A stretch of DNA of 64,000 nt from Prochlorococcus_E sp000760215 (GTDB lineage: Bacteria; Cyanobacteriota; Cyanobacteriia; PCC-6307; Cyanobiaceae). Below the pieces are notes generated by a model. It worked only from the letters and a program-made list of their open reading frames with translations, was not told the origin of the DNA and did not search any database. The stretch lies in assembly GCF_047303175.1 (NCBI RefSeq), contig NZ_CP138945.1. One strand, written 5' to 3'. This document shows positions 16,588 through 25,391 of this stretch, one piece after another (the stretch's first letter is position 1; each line of letters starts with the position of its first letter). A program made the position numbers and the translations under genes.

Positions 16588-16654
16588 GAACTTAAATGAA
16601 AAATTTCAAGCTATCAAAATAAATTTAATGGATAAAACCTGAACTTAGTTGAAT

Positions 16655-17107
16655 TTAATTAAAAACCTCACAGGTACCACCTGCTGCTTCAATTTTCTTT
16701 TTAGCAGAAGCAGTAAAACTTGCAGCTTGGACTAGCAATTTAACCTTTATATTTCCATTACCAAGAATCTTTAATGGATATTTAGGGCTGGTGACAATAC
16801 CACTTTTAACAAGAGAGTCAAGATTGACAGTAGTTCCTGCCTTGATTTCATTCAAAGAGGCAACGTTGATCACGGTAAAAAACTTTGGATTTATCAAAGG
16901 AAAGTGTTTTAATTTCGGCACTCTTCTATATAAAGGCATTTGTCCACCTTCAAATCCTGGTCTGGTAGGCCTACCAGATCTTGATTTCTGACCTCTCATG
17001 CCAAAACCACAGCTTGCCCCCTGACCTGCTGCAATCCCACGTCCTTTACGCAATTTCTTTTTGCGAGCACCTTTATTTGATTTTAAAGAATCAAGTCTAA
17101 TAGTCAT
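16655..17107 (-). CDS. rplO: 50S ribosomal protein L15
   Basis: A 150-residue L15 with the glycine/lysine-rich N-terminus KKLRKGRGIAAGQGASCGFGMRGQ, PGFEGGQMPLYRRVPK and the C-terminal ASFTASAKKKIEAAGG. The gap to rpsE is 6 bp. As usual in cyanobacteria, no rpmD gene is found between rpsE and rplO. Confidence 0.97.
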   Translation of the reverse strand: MTIRLDSLKSNKGARKKKLRKGRGIAAGQGASCGFGMRGQKSRSGRPTRPGFEGGQMPLYRRVPKLKHFPLINPKFFTVINVASLNEIKAGTTVNLDSLVKSGIVTSPKYPLKILGNGNIKVKLLVQAASFTASAKKKIEAAGGTCEVFN

Positions 17108-17113
17108 GAGAAT

Positions 17114-17734
17114 TCAGGAATAAATCTGTTCGAGGGAGATACCTCGTTCTTTAGCAGTTGCTTTGTGAGTTCTTAATAAAGACAAAGCTACCATTGCAGC
17201 CCTTGCATTATTTAAAGGTGTTTTACTTCCAAGCCTTTTTGCAAGAACATTTTTAATTCCAGCAAGCTCTAAAACTGTTCGAATCGAGCCTCCAGCAATT
17301 ACACCAGTTCCAGGTGCTGCAGGGCGAATTAAAACACTCGCTGCTCCATCTCTTCCATTAGATAGAGTTGGTATAGAGCTACTTGGTGTCAAAGGAACTT
17401 TTACAAGATTCTTCTTGCCATCTGCAACGCCTTTGCGAACAGCCCCTATAACATCTCCTGCTTTACCAACACCAACTCCCACCTGACCTTTCTCATTGCC
17501 AACAACGACTATTGCTCGGAAACTCATTTTCTTTCCACCTTTAACTGTTTTAGAAACCCTTCTTATTTGAATAACCCTTTCTTGCCATTCAGAATCCCTT
17601 TCTTGATTTCTTCTATCTGAGCGTCTTCCGCGTCGATCACCCCCACGGCTATTACCTTTACGCTGCTCCTGTCTACCTTCTGCAGCTACAGGAGCAGAAG
17701 ATGATGAATTCTCTTTTGTTTTAGAATCAGTCAT
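17114..17734 (-). CDS. rpsE: 30S ribosomal protein S5
   Basis: A 206-residue S5. The core has ERVIQIRRVSKTVKGGKKMSFRA and VVVGNEKGQVGVGVGKAGDV, then the second domain to the C-terminus. The first ~45 residues are a low-complexity, charged extension (GRQEQRKGNSRGGDRRGRRS) beyond the conserved fold, typical of marine picocyanobacteria. Confidence 0.97.
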   Translation of the reverse strand: MTDSKTKENSSSSAPVAAEGRQEQRKGNSRGGDRRGRRSDRRNQERDSEWQERVIQIRRVSKTVKGGKKMSFRAIVVVGNEKGQVGVGVGKAGDVIGAVRKGVADGKKNLVKVPLTPSSSIPTLSNGRDGAASVLIRPAAPGTGVIAGGSIRTVLELAGIKNVLAKRLGSKTPLNNARAAMVALSLLRTHKATAKERGISLEQIYS

Positions 17735-17749
17735 TGTTAAAAAGAATAA

Positions 17750-18118
17750 TCAAAATGTAAGGCCAGCTTTACGGGCAGCTTCAGCTAAAGCCTTAACCCT
17801 ACCGTGATAAAGGCTTCCACCTCTATCAAAAACTACTTGCTTAATGCCTCTGTCAAGAGCACGTTTTGCGAGAAGCTCACCTACTACAGCCGAAGCAGCA
17901 CAAGTGCTAGCGTTGACTTTACTATCTGAAAGCAACTCTTTTTCAAGAGTTGAAGCTGAGCAAAGAGTGTTTTGAGCAATATCATCAATTACCTGAGCAT
18001 AAATATGGTTATTTGAGCGGAACACAGCTAGACGAGGTCGCTGATCAGTTCCACTCAAACCACGTCTTAAACGCTTATGGCGCTTTTGAGTTTTTTGTTT
18101 TCTAGAAAGAGTTGCCAT
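17750..18118 (-). CDS. rplR: 50S ribosomal protein L18
   Basis: A 122-residue L18, which binds 5S rRNA. Signatures are RPRLAVFRSNNHIYAQVIDD and the C-terminal VVFDRGGSLYHGRVKALAEAARKAGL. It lies between rplF (30 bp) and rpsE (15 bp). Confidence 0.97.
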   Translation of the reverse strand: MATLSRKQKTQKRHKRLRRGLSGTDQRPRLAVFRSNNHIYAQVIDDIAQNTLCSASTLEKELLSDSKVNASTCAASAVVGELLAKRALDRGIKQVVFDRGGSLYHGRVKALAEAARKAGLTF

Positions 18119-18148
18119 GATGAAAAAAATTAATTAAGTGAAAGAGCT

Positions 18149-18688
18149 TTATTTTTTACCAGACTTACCAGCTTTGCGAATAATACGTTCACCGGAATAC
18201 TTAATGCCTTTCCCCTTATAAGGCTCTGGAGGTCTTATACCACGAATCTTTGCTGCTTCATTACCAACCAATTCCTTATCAATCCCAGAAACTAATACAT
18301 TAGTGTTGCTTTCCACTTTGAAAGTTATGCCATCTGGAGGATCTACTTCAACTGGATGACTATAGCCGGCACTAACAACAAGCTTTTTACCTTTCACTTG
18401 TGCTCTTGATCCAACACCAACAATCTCTAATTTTTTAGAATATCCATTGCTAACCCCTTCAATCATATTAGCGATCAAAGTTCTTGATAAACCATGGCGC
18501 TCGCGACTCTTCCTTTTATCACTATCAGCAGAAACTATTATTAATCCATCAGATTGAGCAACACTTACCCCTTCTGGAAGAATTCGACTTAGCTCCCCTT
18601 TAGGACCCTTGACTGTCACAGATAAACCATCAAGAGTTACTGCAACCTTATCGGGAATTGATATGGGTTTTTTGCCAATACGAGACAT
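18149..18688 (-). CDS. rplF: 50S ribosomal protein L6
   Basis: A 179-residue L6 beginning MSRIGKKPISIPDKV, with GPKGELSR and the C-terminal PPEPYKGKGIKYSGERIIRKAGK. The frame stays open to 18754, but the extra 22 residues are unrelated to L6 and run into rpsH, so I start at ATG 18688. The gap to rpsH is 16 bp. Confidence 0.97.
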   Translation of the reverse strand: MSRIGKKPISIPDKVAVTLDGLSVTVKGPKGELSRILPEGVSVAQSDGLIIVSADSDKRKSRERHGLSRTLIANMIEGVSNGYSKKLEIVGVGSRAQVKGKKLVVSAGYSHPVEVDPPDGITFKVESNTNVLVSGIDKELVGNEAAKIRGIRPPEPYKGKGIKYSGERIIRKAGKSGKK

Positions 18689-18704
18689 AATAAAAGCTCC
18701 TAAA

Positions 18705-19106
18705 TTAATAGACGTAACAGAGAACTTCTCCACCAACACCCTGCTTGCGAGCATCGCGGTCGCTCATCACACCCTTAGAAGTGGAAATAATAGCAACTCC
18801 CAATCCCCCTAAAACTTTTGGGAGTCCACGATTGTTTTTATAAATCCTCAAACCAGGCCTGCTGACTCTCTTCATAGAACGAATAGTAGGATTTTTATGT
18901 TTACCGCTGTACTTCAATTCAAGAACAAGCTGAGTCTTAACACCCTCACCTTCCTCACTAATGTGGGAAATAAATCCCTCATTTTGAAGCACTTTTGCAA
19001 TGCTTCTAGACATGCGAGAAGCAGGAACAAGAGTCTTCTCATGACGCTTTTCACTCGCATTCCTAATACGAGTAAGCATGTCTGAGATTGGATCATGATT
19101 AGCCAT
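18705..19106 (-). CDS. rpsH: 30S ribosomal protein S8
   Basis: A 133-residue S8 from MANHDPISDMLTRIRNA to the C-terminal GVMSDRDARKQGVGGEVLCYVY. The frame stays open to 19187, but that extension overlaps rplE and does not resemble S8; ATG 19106 gives the canonical N-terminus. The gap to rplE is 4 bp. No rpsN lies between rplE and rpsH, as usual in cyanobacteria. Confidence 0.97.
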   Translation of the reverse strand: MANHDPISDMLTRIRNASEKRHEKTLVPASRMSRSIAKVLQNEGFISHISEEGEGVKTQLVLELKYSGKHKNPTIRSMKRVSRPGLRIYKNNRGLPKVLGGLGVAIISTSKGVMSDRDARKQGVGGEVLCYVY

Positions 19107-19110
19107 AAGT

Positions 19111-19650
19111 TTAATTGCTCCGAAAAGGCATTCCCATCTCCTTGAGAAGAGCTCGGCCCTCCTCATCGGTTCTGGCACTTGTAACAACGGTTATATCCAT
19201 ACCTCTAATAACATCAACTTTATCAAAAGAAATTTCAGGAAAAATAAGCTGTTCTTTAACTCCTAAAGTAAAGTTTCCTCGACCATCAAAACTTTTAGGA
19301 CTAACTCCTCTAAAGTCCCTGATTCTTGGCAAAGCAAGATTTATCAATCTTTCTAAAAAGGCATACATTTTTTCACCACGCAGGGTTACCGCACAACCAA
19401 TTGGCATCCCCTGACGAATTTTGAATCCAGCAATTGCCTTTTTCGCCCTTGTTACAAGAGCTTTTTGCCCAGTGATTGTTGACACCTCAGCCAAAGAAGC
19501 TTCTAAAGACTTAGAGTTTTGAGCTGCTTCTCCTAGGCCTCTATTAACATTAATTTTGACCACCTTAGGGACTTGATGAATATTAGAAAAGCCTAAATCT
19601 TTCAATAATTTAGGTCTAATAGTCTCTCGATAACGATTTTTGAGTGACAT
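19111..19650 (-). CDS. rplE: 50S ribosomal protein L5
   Basis: A 179-residue L5, part of the 5S rRNA complex. It has VPKVVKINVNRGLGEAAQNSK, TRAKKAIAGFKIRQGMPIGC and RGMDITVVTSARTDEEGRALL. It follows rplX after 84 bp. Confidence 0.98.
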   Translation of the reverse strand: MSLKNRYRETIRPKLLKDLGFSNIHQVPKVVKINVNRGLGEAAQNSKSLEASLAEVSTITGQKALVTRAKKAIAGFKIRQGMPIGCAVTLRGEKMYAFLERLINLALPRIRDFRGVSPKSFDGRGNFTLGVKEQLIFPEISFDKVDVIRGMDITVVTSARTDEEGRALLKEMGMPFRSN

Positions 19651-19734
19651 GGTTGATTTAGAAGGAGTTCTGAATGTTTTGAGAATTAATAAAGATGGAG
19701 GAAATGAGAAATTTCAAGAAAGATTGGTGAAAAA

Positions 19735-20091
19735 TTAATCAATTAATTCACCGGTCTTTTTAAGTCTTCGTTTTTTAGACCCATCCTTATCAAGGAAAAT
19801 TTCTACACGACTTGCAACTTTTTTATTAGTTGAATAGACCATTACATTTGAAGCATGGAGGGAAGCTTCTTCAGTAACTATCCTTCCTGACTCTCCCTCT
19901 TGAGTAGGTTTAACATGCCGTGTACGTAGGTTTACACCTTGAACAATCACACGATTTTCAATTGGCATTGTCTTTAAAACCTCTCCTGTTTTGCCTTTCT
20001 CTTTTCCGTTGATAACTTGAACTGTGTCACCCTTACGGATTCGCATCTTGATAGGTAAAGAAGGTTTTTTAGTTTGCTTAGAATTGAACAT
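19735..20091 (-). CDS. rplX: 50S ribosomal protein L24
   Basis: A 118-residue L24 with the KOW motif in KMRIRKGDTVQVINGKEKGKTGEV and the following VIVQGVNLRTRHVKP. The ATG directly follows the rplN TAA; a strong GGAGGT lies about 8 nt upstream inside the end of rplN, which supports this start over the internal MRIRKGD methionine. Confidence 0.96.
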   Translation of the reverse strand: MFNSKQTKKPSLPIKMRIRKGDTVQVINGKEKGKTGEVLKTMPIENRVIVQGVNLRTRHVKPTQEGESGRIVTEEASLHASNVMVYSTNKKVASRVEIFLDKDGSKKRRLKKTGELID

Positions 20092-20457
20092 TTAAATTAC
20101 CTCCGGAGCTAAAGAAACAATTTTCGTGAAATTACGCTCACGTAATTCACGTGCAACTGGTCCGAAAACCCTTGTTCCCCTGGGATTTTTATCTTCGTTA
20201 ATCAGAACAGCCGCATTGTCGTCAAAACGAATCGAATTACCTGTATTACGTCGCAATGTTGCTTTTGTTCGAACAACTACTGCCTTAACAACATCTGATT
20301 TTTTAACACCCATATTTGGTACAGCATCTTTTACAGCTGCAACTATTACATCGCCAACATGTGCATATCTACGATTAGAGCCCAAAACACGAATGCATTG
20401 CAGGCGTTTGGCACCACTGTTATCAGCAACAGTCAAGAATGTTTCTTGTTGAATCAT
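20092..20457 (-). CDS. rplN: 50S ribosomal protein L14
   Basis: A 121-residue L14: MIQQETFLTVADNSGAKRLQCIRVLG, then HVGDVIVAAVKDAVPN and VFGPVARELRERNFTKIVSLAPEV at the end. It overlaps the rpsQ stop by 4 bp (ATGA), so it is translationally coupled. Confidence 0.98.
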   Translation of the reverse strand: MIQQETFLTVADNSGAKRLQCIRVLGSNRRYAHVGDVIVAAVKDAVPNMGVKKSDVVKAVVVRTKATLRRNTGNSIRFDDNAAVLINEDKNPRGTRVFGPVARELRERNFTKIVSLAPEVI

Positions 20458-20720
20458 TTGAGAACCTCTTCCTCTTTAGTTGTTGAACTCAATACTGCTG
20501 AAACAGCCCACCTCTTAGTCGCACTAAGTGGCCTTGTTTCAGTAATACGAACTCTGTCACCGACCTTGCATTTATTTTTTGCATCATGAGCTTTATATCT
20601 AGTAGTTCTACTAACTGTCTTTTGATAAGTAGAGTGTGGAAAACGGTTTTCAACAGCTACTACAACTGTTTTGTCCATCTTGTCACTAACAACGGTTCCT
20701 AACCTTTCTTTGAGAGCCAT
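20454..20720 (-). CDS. rpsQ: 30S ribosomal protein S17
   Basis: An 88-residue S17: RLGTVVSDKMDKTVVVAVE, then KAHDAKNKCKVGDRVRITETRPLSATKRW. Primary 16S rRNA-binding protein. It is 23 bp from rpmC and overlaps rplN. Confidence 0.97.
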   Translation of the reverse strand: MALKERLGTVVSDKMDKTVVVAVENRFPHSTYQKTVSRTTRYKAHDAKNKCKVGDRVRITETRPLSATKRWAVSAVLSSTTKEEEVLK

Positions 20721-20743
20721 GATTTTAAAGAAAATTGTCGGTT

Positions 20744-20950
20744 TTAGGTATTAGAGCGACTGCGTTCGCCCTGAATAGTTAAAAGCTGTGCAAGCTGAAC
20801 ACGAGCTTTCTTAAAGAGATGAGTCTGAGTCAACTGCCTCGTAGCTAGTTGAAAGCGAAGATCAAAAAGCTCACGACGAGTAAGATCAATCTTTTCTTTA
20901 ATCTCAGCGTCAGACAACTTGGCAACATCTGATTTAGCTAATTCAGCCAT
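20744..20950 (-). CDS. rpmC: 50S ribosomal protein L29
   Basis: A 68-residue helical protein with LSDAEIKEKIDLTRRELFDLRFQLATRQL, the L29 signature. It lies 3 bp after rplP. In the ribosome it sits beside the peptide exit site near L23. Confidence 0.96.
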   Translation of the reverse strand: MAELAKSDVAKLSDAEIKEKIDLTRRELFDLRFQLATRQLTQTHLFKKARVQLAQLLTIQGERSRSNT

Positions 20951-20953
20951 GAT

Positions 20954-21496
20954 TTAAGACTCCAATGTAGTGACTGATGAATCAGTAGCTGCCGTATCAG
21001 TCTGAGTAGCAGTTTCACCCTCATTCAAATTAGTGAATGAAGATTTAGGAGGGGCCTTCCCAACTTGAGTAGGTTTTTCTCCTTCAGCCAATGCCAAGAA
21101 TTTTGTTTTTATTGGCAGCTTGTACTGAGCAAGACGCATTGCCTCTTTAGCAATTTCCTCAGTGATTTCTTCACCACCCATTTCAAAAAGTACTCGCCCA
21201 GGCTTAACAACTGCAACCCAAAATTCAGGGTTACCTTTACCTGATCCCATACGAGTTTCGGCAGGTCTCATTGTTACTGGCTTATCAGGGAAAATACGAA
21301 TCCAAATTTGACCTCCACGTTTGACATAACGAGTCATCGCACGTCGACTGGCTTCAATTTGCCGAGAGGTAATCCATCCACACTCTTGAGCTTGTAAAGC
21401 AAACTGACCAAAGGCAATTTTATTCCCTCTAGTCGCGATGCCTCTCATACGGCCTCGTTGCTGCTTGCGAAATTTTGTTCGTTTTGGACTAAGCAT
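20954..21496 (-). CDS. rplP: 50S ribosomal protein L16 with extended C-terminus
   Basis: The first ~140 residues are standard L16: MLSPKRTKFRKQQRGRMRG, RAMTRYVKRGGQIWIRIFPDKP and MGSGKGNPEFWVAVVKPGR, ending near KLPIKTKFLAL. About 40 further residues form a Thr/Ser/Glu/Ala-rich tail not part of the fold. An AAGGAGGTG ribosome-binding site precedes the ATG. Tails of this sort are seen in marine picocyanobacterial L16, but the length here (180 total) is notable. Confidence 0.96.
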   Translation of the reverse strand: MLSPKRTKFRKQQRGRMRGIATRGNKIAFGQFALQAQECGWITSRQIEASRRAMTRYVKRGGQIWIRIFPDKPVTMRPAETRMGSGKGNPEFWVAVVKPGRVLFEMGGEEITEEIAKEAMRLAQYKLPIKTKFLALAEGEKPTQVGKAPPKSSFTNLNEGETATQTDTAATDSSVTTLES

Positions 21497-21509
21497 TAGT
21501 TACACCTCC

Positions 21510-22241
21510 TTATTTACTATCATTAGATCTATCCTCAAATTGTTGAGGCCTTCGGGAACCTTTCCTGCGAGGACTGGCCCCAACAGGCAAAGGTTGTTCT
21601 TCCTTAGAAAGAACTTCTCCCTTGAAAACCCATACTTTGATGCCGAGAACTCCATAAGTTGTATTTGCAGTTTTATTTGCATAATCAATTTCTGCTCTCA
21701 AAGTATGAAGAGGAACTCGTCCCTCTCTTGTCCATTCAGATCGAGCAATCTCAGCTCCATTCAAACGTCCCCCTACTTGAATTTTCAATCCAAGGACCCC
21801 TGCTCTCTGAGCGCGTTGCACAGCCATACGAATTGTCCGACGAAAAGCAACCCTTTTCTCCAATTGTTGAGCTATATATTCAGCTAATAAGTGCGCATCT
21901 GCATCCACTCTCTCAATTTCGACAACATTGATACGAACCTGTCTGCTGCGATCACCAATTGTCTTCTGAATTCCTGATCTCAATTCTTCAATCCCACTAC
22001 CTTGACGTCCAACAATTACTCCTGGACGAGCAGTTTTAAGCTCAACTTCTAGCTGATCGGCTTTGCGCGCAATTAAAACATCACTAATTCCTGCTGCTCC
22101 ATACTTCTTCTGAATAAAAACTCGAATACGATCATCTTCCTGAAGAAGCAAAGGGTAAGTTTTACTCGATGCATACCACCGAGAACGATGCTCCTGAGTG
22201 ATCCCAAGGCGTAAACCATTTGGATGGATTTTATGTCCCAT
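21510..22241 (-). CDS. rpsC: 30S ribosomal protein S3
   Basis: A 243-residue S3. It begins MGHKIHPNGLRLGITQEHRSRWYA, contains the KH-domain loop in RPGVIVGRQGSGIEEL and the C-terminal domain GVLGIKVWVFKGEVL. The last ~30 residues are a basic tail. Its ATG shares an A with the rplV stop (TGATG), so the two are coupled. Confidence 0.98.
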   Translation of the reverse strand: MGHKIHPNGLRLGITQEHRSRWYASSKTYPLLLQEDDRIRVFIQKKYGAAGISDVLIARKADQLEVELKTARPGVIVGRQGSGIEELRSGIQKTIGDRSRQVRINVVEIERVDADAHLLAEYIAQQLEKRVAFRRTIRMAVQRAQRAGVLGLKIQVGGRLNGAEIARSEWTREGRVPLHTLRAEIDYANKTANTTYGVLGIKVWVFKGEVLSKEEQPLPVGASPRRKGSRRPQQFEDRSNDSK

Positions 22242-22615
22242 CAGTCCGAATCCTCCGAGGTGGTTGTTTCATTAGCAGGAGCCACAGCAATACTGATATG
22301 GCAAGTTTGTTTTTTGATAGCGAATGCCCTCCCCTGAGCTCTTGGTCGATAACGTTTCATAGAGGGACCCATATCAGCTGATGCAGTTTTAATGATGAGA
22401 GAAGAAGGATCTAGGCCAAGATTATTCTCTGCATTAGCAACAGCAGACCTAAGAACTTTTGTAATAGGTCCGGTTGAACGATAAGGCATAAATTCAAGCA
22501 TGATCAAAGCATCGCGATAAGTTCTTCCTCGGATTTGATCTAAAACACGGCGAACCTTAGATGCAGATCCTCTAATAAAGCGACCATGAGCTTGAGCAAG
22601 TGATGAGTCTGACAC
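22241..22615 (-). CDS. rplV: 50S ribosomal protein L22
   Basis: A 124-residue L22: AHGRFIRGSASKVRRVLDQIRGRTYRDAL and the C-terminal beta hairpin KRYRPRAQGRAFAIKKQTCHI that lines the peptide exit tunnel. It begins 1 bp after the rpsS stop and overlaps rpsC by 1 bp. Confidence 0.98.
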   Translation of the reverse strand: MSDSSLAQAHGRFIRGSASKVRRVLDQIRGRTYRDALIMLEFMPYRSTGPITKVLRSAVANAENNLGLDPSSLIIKTASADMGPSMKRYRPRAQGRAFAIKKQTCHISIAVAPANETTTSEDSD

Positions 22616-22616
22616 T

Positions 22617-22892
22617 TTAACGACCTCCTTTTTTATCTTTCATATGACCTCTATAAGTTCTCGTAGGAGCGAATTCCCCTAACTTGTGGCCAACCATTTG
22701 CTCTGTAATAAAAACAGGTACATGAGACTTGCCATTATGAACAGCAATAGTATGACCAATCATTATTGGCAAAATCGTTGAGGCCCTTGACCAAGTCTTA
22801 ATGACTGATTTGTCATCATTGCTATTTTGTTTTTCAACCTTTTGAAGAAGGCTGTCGGCAATAAAAGGGCCTTTTTTAAGTGAACGTCCCAT
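22617..22892 (-). CDS. rpsS: 30S ribosomal protein S19
   Basis: A 91-residue S19 with MGRSLKKGPFIADSLL, RASTILPIMIGHTIAVHNGK and GHKLGEFAPTRTYRGH. It lies 35 bp after rplB. Confidence 0.98.
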   Translation of the reverse strand: MGRSLKKGPFIADSLLQKVEKQNSNDDKSVIKTWSRASTILPIMIGHTIAVHNGKSHVPVFITEQMVGHKLGEFAPTRTYRGHMKDKKGGR

Positions 22893-22927
22893 GGAGAATT
22901 AAGAGAAATACATGACGATGAAGAACA

Positions 22928-23791
22928 TCAAGAATCACGCCCCCCTCGACTCCGTTTGGAGACTCGACGACGTTTCCTAACAACAAACCTGTTACTAGGT
23001 TTATTACGCTTTCGCGTTTTCAATCCTAAAGCAGGTTTCCCCCATGGAGTAACAGGACCAGCTCGACCCACTGGGGCCCGGCCCTCACCTCCACCATGAG
23101 GGTGATCGCAAGGGTTCATAACACTACCCCGAACTTGAGGCCTTCTACCAAGCCATCTTTTTCTACCTGCCTTACCTAAACTAGTATTTCGAATCTCTGA
23201 ATTCCCAACCTCTCCTAGAGTTGCATAACATTCTCGCCGAACGAGCCTTACCTCTGTAGAAGGAAGTTTCAAAGCTACATATTCACCTTCTTTAGCCATA
23301 ACCTGAGCGCTAGCTCCAGCAGAGCGAACCATTTGACCACCCCTACCTGGGTATAGCTCAACACAATGAACACTGGAGCCTAAAGGTATAGCTGATAACG
23401 GCATCGCATTACCAGTTTCAAAGGGTACATTGGAACCAGATAAAACTTTTTGACCTACGTGAATCCCCGAAGGGGCAAGAATATAACGTTTTTCACCATC
23501 TTCATAAAAGAGCAACGCTAATCGAGCATTGCGATGAGGGTCATAATGAATAGCTGCGATTTTTGCCGGCACATTATGTTTATTGCGCCGAAAATCAACA
23601 AGTCTATATTGTCTTTTATGTCCACCGCCACGATGTCGACAAGTAATAACTCCTCTGTTATTGCGACCCTTAAGACGATGCTTAGGAACAACCAAAGATC
23701 TCTCAGGCTTTCTCTCAGTAACTTCATTGAAGTCAGTTACCACTCGTGTTCGAGTGCCTGGGGTATAAGGACGGAAAGTACGGATTGCCAT
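22928..23791 (-). CDS. rplB: 50S ribosomal protein L2
   Basis: A 287-residue L2. The peptidyl-transferase-proximal histidine is in MNPCDHPHGGGEGRAPVGR near residue 230; other marks are GRNNRGVITCRHRGGGHKRQYR and PTEVRLVRRECYATLGEVGN-type sequence. The gap to rplW is 5 bp. Three open frames on 23518-23800 are shadows of its 5' part. Confidence 0.98.
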   Translation of the reverse strand: MAIRTFRPYTPGTRTRVVTDFNEVTERKPERSLVVPKHRLKGRNNRGVITCRHRGGGHKRQYRLVDFRRNKHNVPAKIAAIHYDPHRNARLALLFYEDGEKRYILAPSGIHVGQKVLSGSNVPFETGNAMPLSAIPLGSSVHCVELYPGRGGQMVRSAGASAQVMAKEGEYVALKLPSTEVRLVRRECYATLGEVGNSEIRNTSLGKAGRKRWLGRRPQVRGSVMNPCDHPHGGGEGRAPVGRAGPVTPWGKPALGLKTRKRNKPSNRFVVRKRRRVSKRSRGGRDS

Positions 23792-23796
23792 TGTTT

Positions 23797-24105
23797 TTAA
23801 CCTTCAGAATCAGGGAACAACTGAATTGAATTTCCTTCAGCCAACCTTACTATTGCCTTCTTTACCTGGGCTCTTTTGCCAGAAAAGCGGCCAACTCGTC
23901 TACTTCGTCGAGGGGGATTCATGGTGCTAATTCCAATAACTTTGACATCAAATAGTTTTTCTATTGCCGCCTTAATATCTGGTTTAGCAGCACGATGATC
24001 AACTTCAAAGGTGTACTGATTTAAATCCATAGATCTCGTAGCCTTTTCAGTAATCAAAGGACGGCGAATGATATCTGGAAGGCGGTCTTTAAACATTTCA
24101 GTCAT
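23797..24105 (-). CDS. rplW: 50S ribosomal protein L23
   Basis: A ~102-residue L23 with RLPDIIRRPLITEKATRSMD and the C-terminal RRSRRVGRFSGKRAQVKKAIV. L23 sits at the exit tunnel and docks trigger factor and SRP. The frame is open to 24147, inside rplD. I chose ATG 24105 (MTEMFKDRL) because AGGAGG lies nine bases upstream; this start overlaps the rplD end by 8 bp. Confidence 0.95.
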   Translation of the reverse strand: MTEMFKDRLPDIIRRPLITEKATRSMDLNQYTFEVDHRAAKPDIKAAIEKLFDVKVIGISTMNPPRRSRRVGRFSGKRAQVKKAIVRLAEGNSIQLFPDSEG

Positions 24106-24733
24106 TTCCATATACCTCCTGGATTTTTGACAAAGCATCTTCCCCAATAATCAGAGAAGTAGCATTCAACAAATCAAATACATTGAGATGATCTGCACCT
24201 ATAAGCTTTACTTTATCCAAGTTCCGAACAGACTTTCTAATAATCTCTGATGGTTCAGAAAGGATAATAAGAACTTTGGAATTAGCCGCTAAACCTAAAC
24301 GACTAAGGAAGTCTTGGATTTCTTTAGTTTTAGGTGCTTTGATTTTTGATCCAAAATCTTTTACAGCAATTACATCCTCAAATCTGGACATTAATGCTGT
24401 TCTCAATGCCAAACGTCTCTCCTTCCGATTCATACCAAGCTTGTATTGCCTTGGCTTAGGCCCAAAAATGATCCCACCGCCTGGACGAAGAGGTGTACGT
24501 ATAGAACCTTGCCTAGCTCTTCCTGTGCCCTTTTGCTTGTATGGTTTACGCCCTCCTCCTCTGACCTCAGCCCTAGTCAAAGTACTTGCTGTTCCTTGGC
24601 GAGAATGTGCTTGCTGACGTAATACAGCTCTATGCATTAAGTCAACGGCGACAACTTCTTTAGCGACGTTCAAGTCAAGATTTGCCTTGCCAGTTTCTTT
24701 GCCCTGCCAATCAAAGACAATACAGTTTGCCAT
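24098..24733 (-). CDS. rplD: 50S ribosomal protein L4
   Basis: A 211-residue L4 with the exit-tunnel loop GGGRKPYKQKGTGRARQGS followed by PLRPGGGIIFGPKPR. AAGGAGGT precedes the ATG by about 8 nt. The gap to rplC is 1 bp. In E. coli L4 represses the S10 operon; no L4-type leader structure was recognised here. Confidence 0.97.
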   Translation of the reverse strand: MANCIVFDWQGKETGKANLDLNVAKEVVAVDLMHRAVLRQQAHSRQGTASTLTRAEVRGGGRKPYKQKGTGRARQGSIRTPLRPGGGIIFGPKPRQYKLGMNRKERRLALRTALMSRFEDVIAVKDFGSKIKAPKTKEIQDFLSRLGLAANSKVLIILSEPSEIIRKSVRNLDKVKLIGADHLNVFDLLNATSLIIGEDALSKIQEVYGND

Positions 24734-24734
24734 T

Positions 24735-25391
24735 TTAATTACCTCCTTCTATTGAAATCAAACCAACCCGATTTGCAGGTCGAATATTGACTAATGAACC
24801 AGGTTTACCAGGTAAAGATCCCTTTATAACTAATAGGTTGTGATCAGTATCTATCTTCATAATGATTAATCCCCTAGTAGTAATCTTTTTACCTCCATAG
24901 CGTCCTGCCATTCTTTTACCTGGATAAATTCTACCTGGAGTAGTACCTGCTCCTGTAGATCCAGGTTCACGATGATTTTTAGAGCCATGACTCATTGGTC
25001 CTCGGCTAAAACCATGCCTCTTTTGATAGCCAGAGAAACCGCGGCCCATGCTGGTCCCACTAACATCTACCTTCTGACCCGTCTTAAAGTTTTCAACTGT
25101 TATTTGAGCTCCCAATTCATATTCATCTAAATTATCCACACGATATTCACTCATATATCTAAGAAGTTCTTTACCTGACTTAGAAAGATGACCTTTAAAA
25201 GGTTTATTAATCAACTTATCTCGCACAGCACCAAAAGCTATCTGAACAGCAGAATAACCATCAGTTGCTGCGCTTTTAATTTGTGTAATACGACATGGTC
25301 CAGCCTGTACCAATGTGACAGGTACAGACCTTCCAGAATCGTCAAAAAACTGGGACATGCCCAACTTCTTACCTAAAATGCCAATAGACAT
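24735..25391 (-). CDS. rplC: 50S ribosomal protein L3
   Basis: A 218-residue L3: MSIGILGKKLGMSQFFDDSG and the signature GRGFSGYQKRHGFSRGPMSHGS. It is the first gene of the S10-spc-alpha superoperon here; in cyanobacteria rpsJ sits in the str operon instead, so its absence is expected. Confidence 0.98.
   Translation of the reverse strand: MSIGILGKKLGMSQFFDDSGRSVPVTLVQAGPCRITQIKSAATDGYSAVQIAFGAVRDKLINKPFKGHLSKSGKELLRYMSEYRVDNLDEYELGAQITVENFKTGQKVDVSGTSMGRGFSGYQKRHGFSRGPMSHGSKNHREPGSTGAGTTPGRIYPGKRMAGRYGGKKITTRGLIIMKIDTDHNLLVIKGSLPGKPGSLVNIRPANRVGLISIEGGN

Noticed and set aside
20126..20589. Two plus-strand frames opposite rplN and rpsQ
   Set aside because: Mirror-image of basic ribosomal-protein codons; no independent support.
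24276..24617. 113-residue plus-strand frame opposite rplD
   Set aside because: Shadow of rplD on the other strand.
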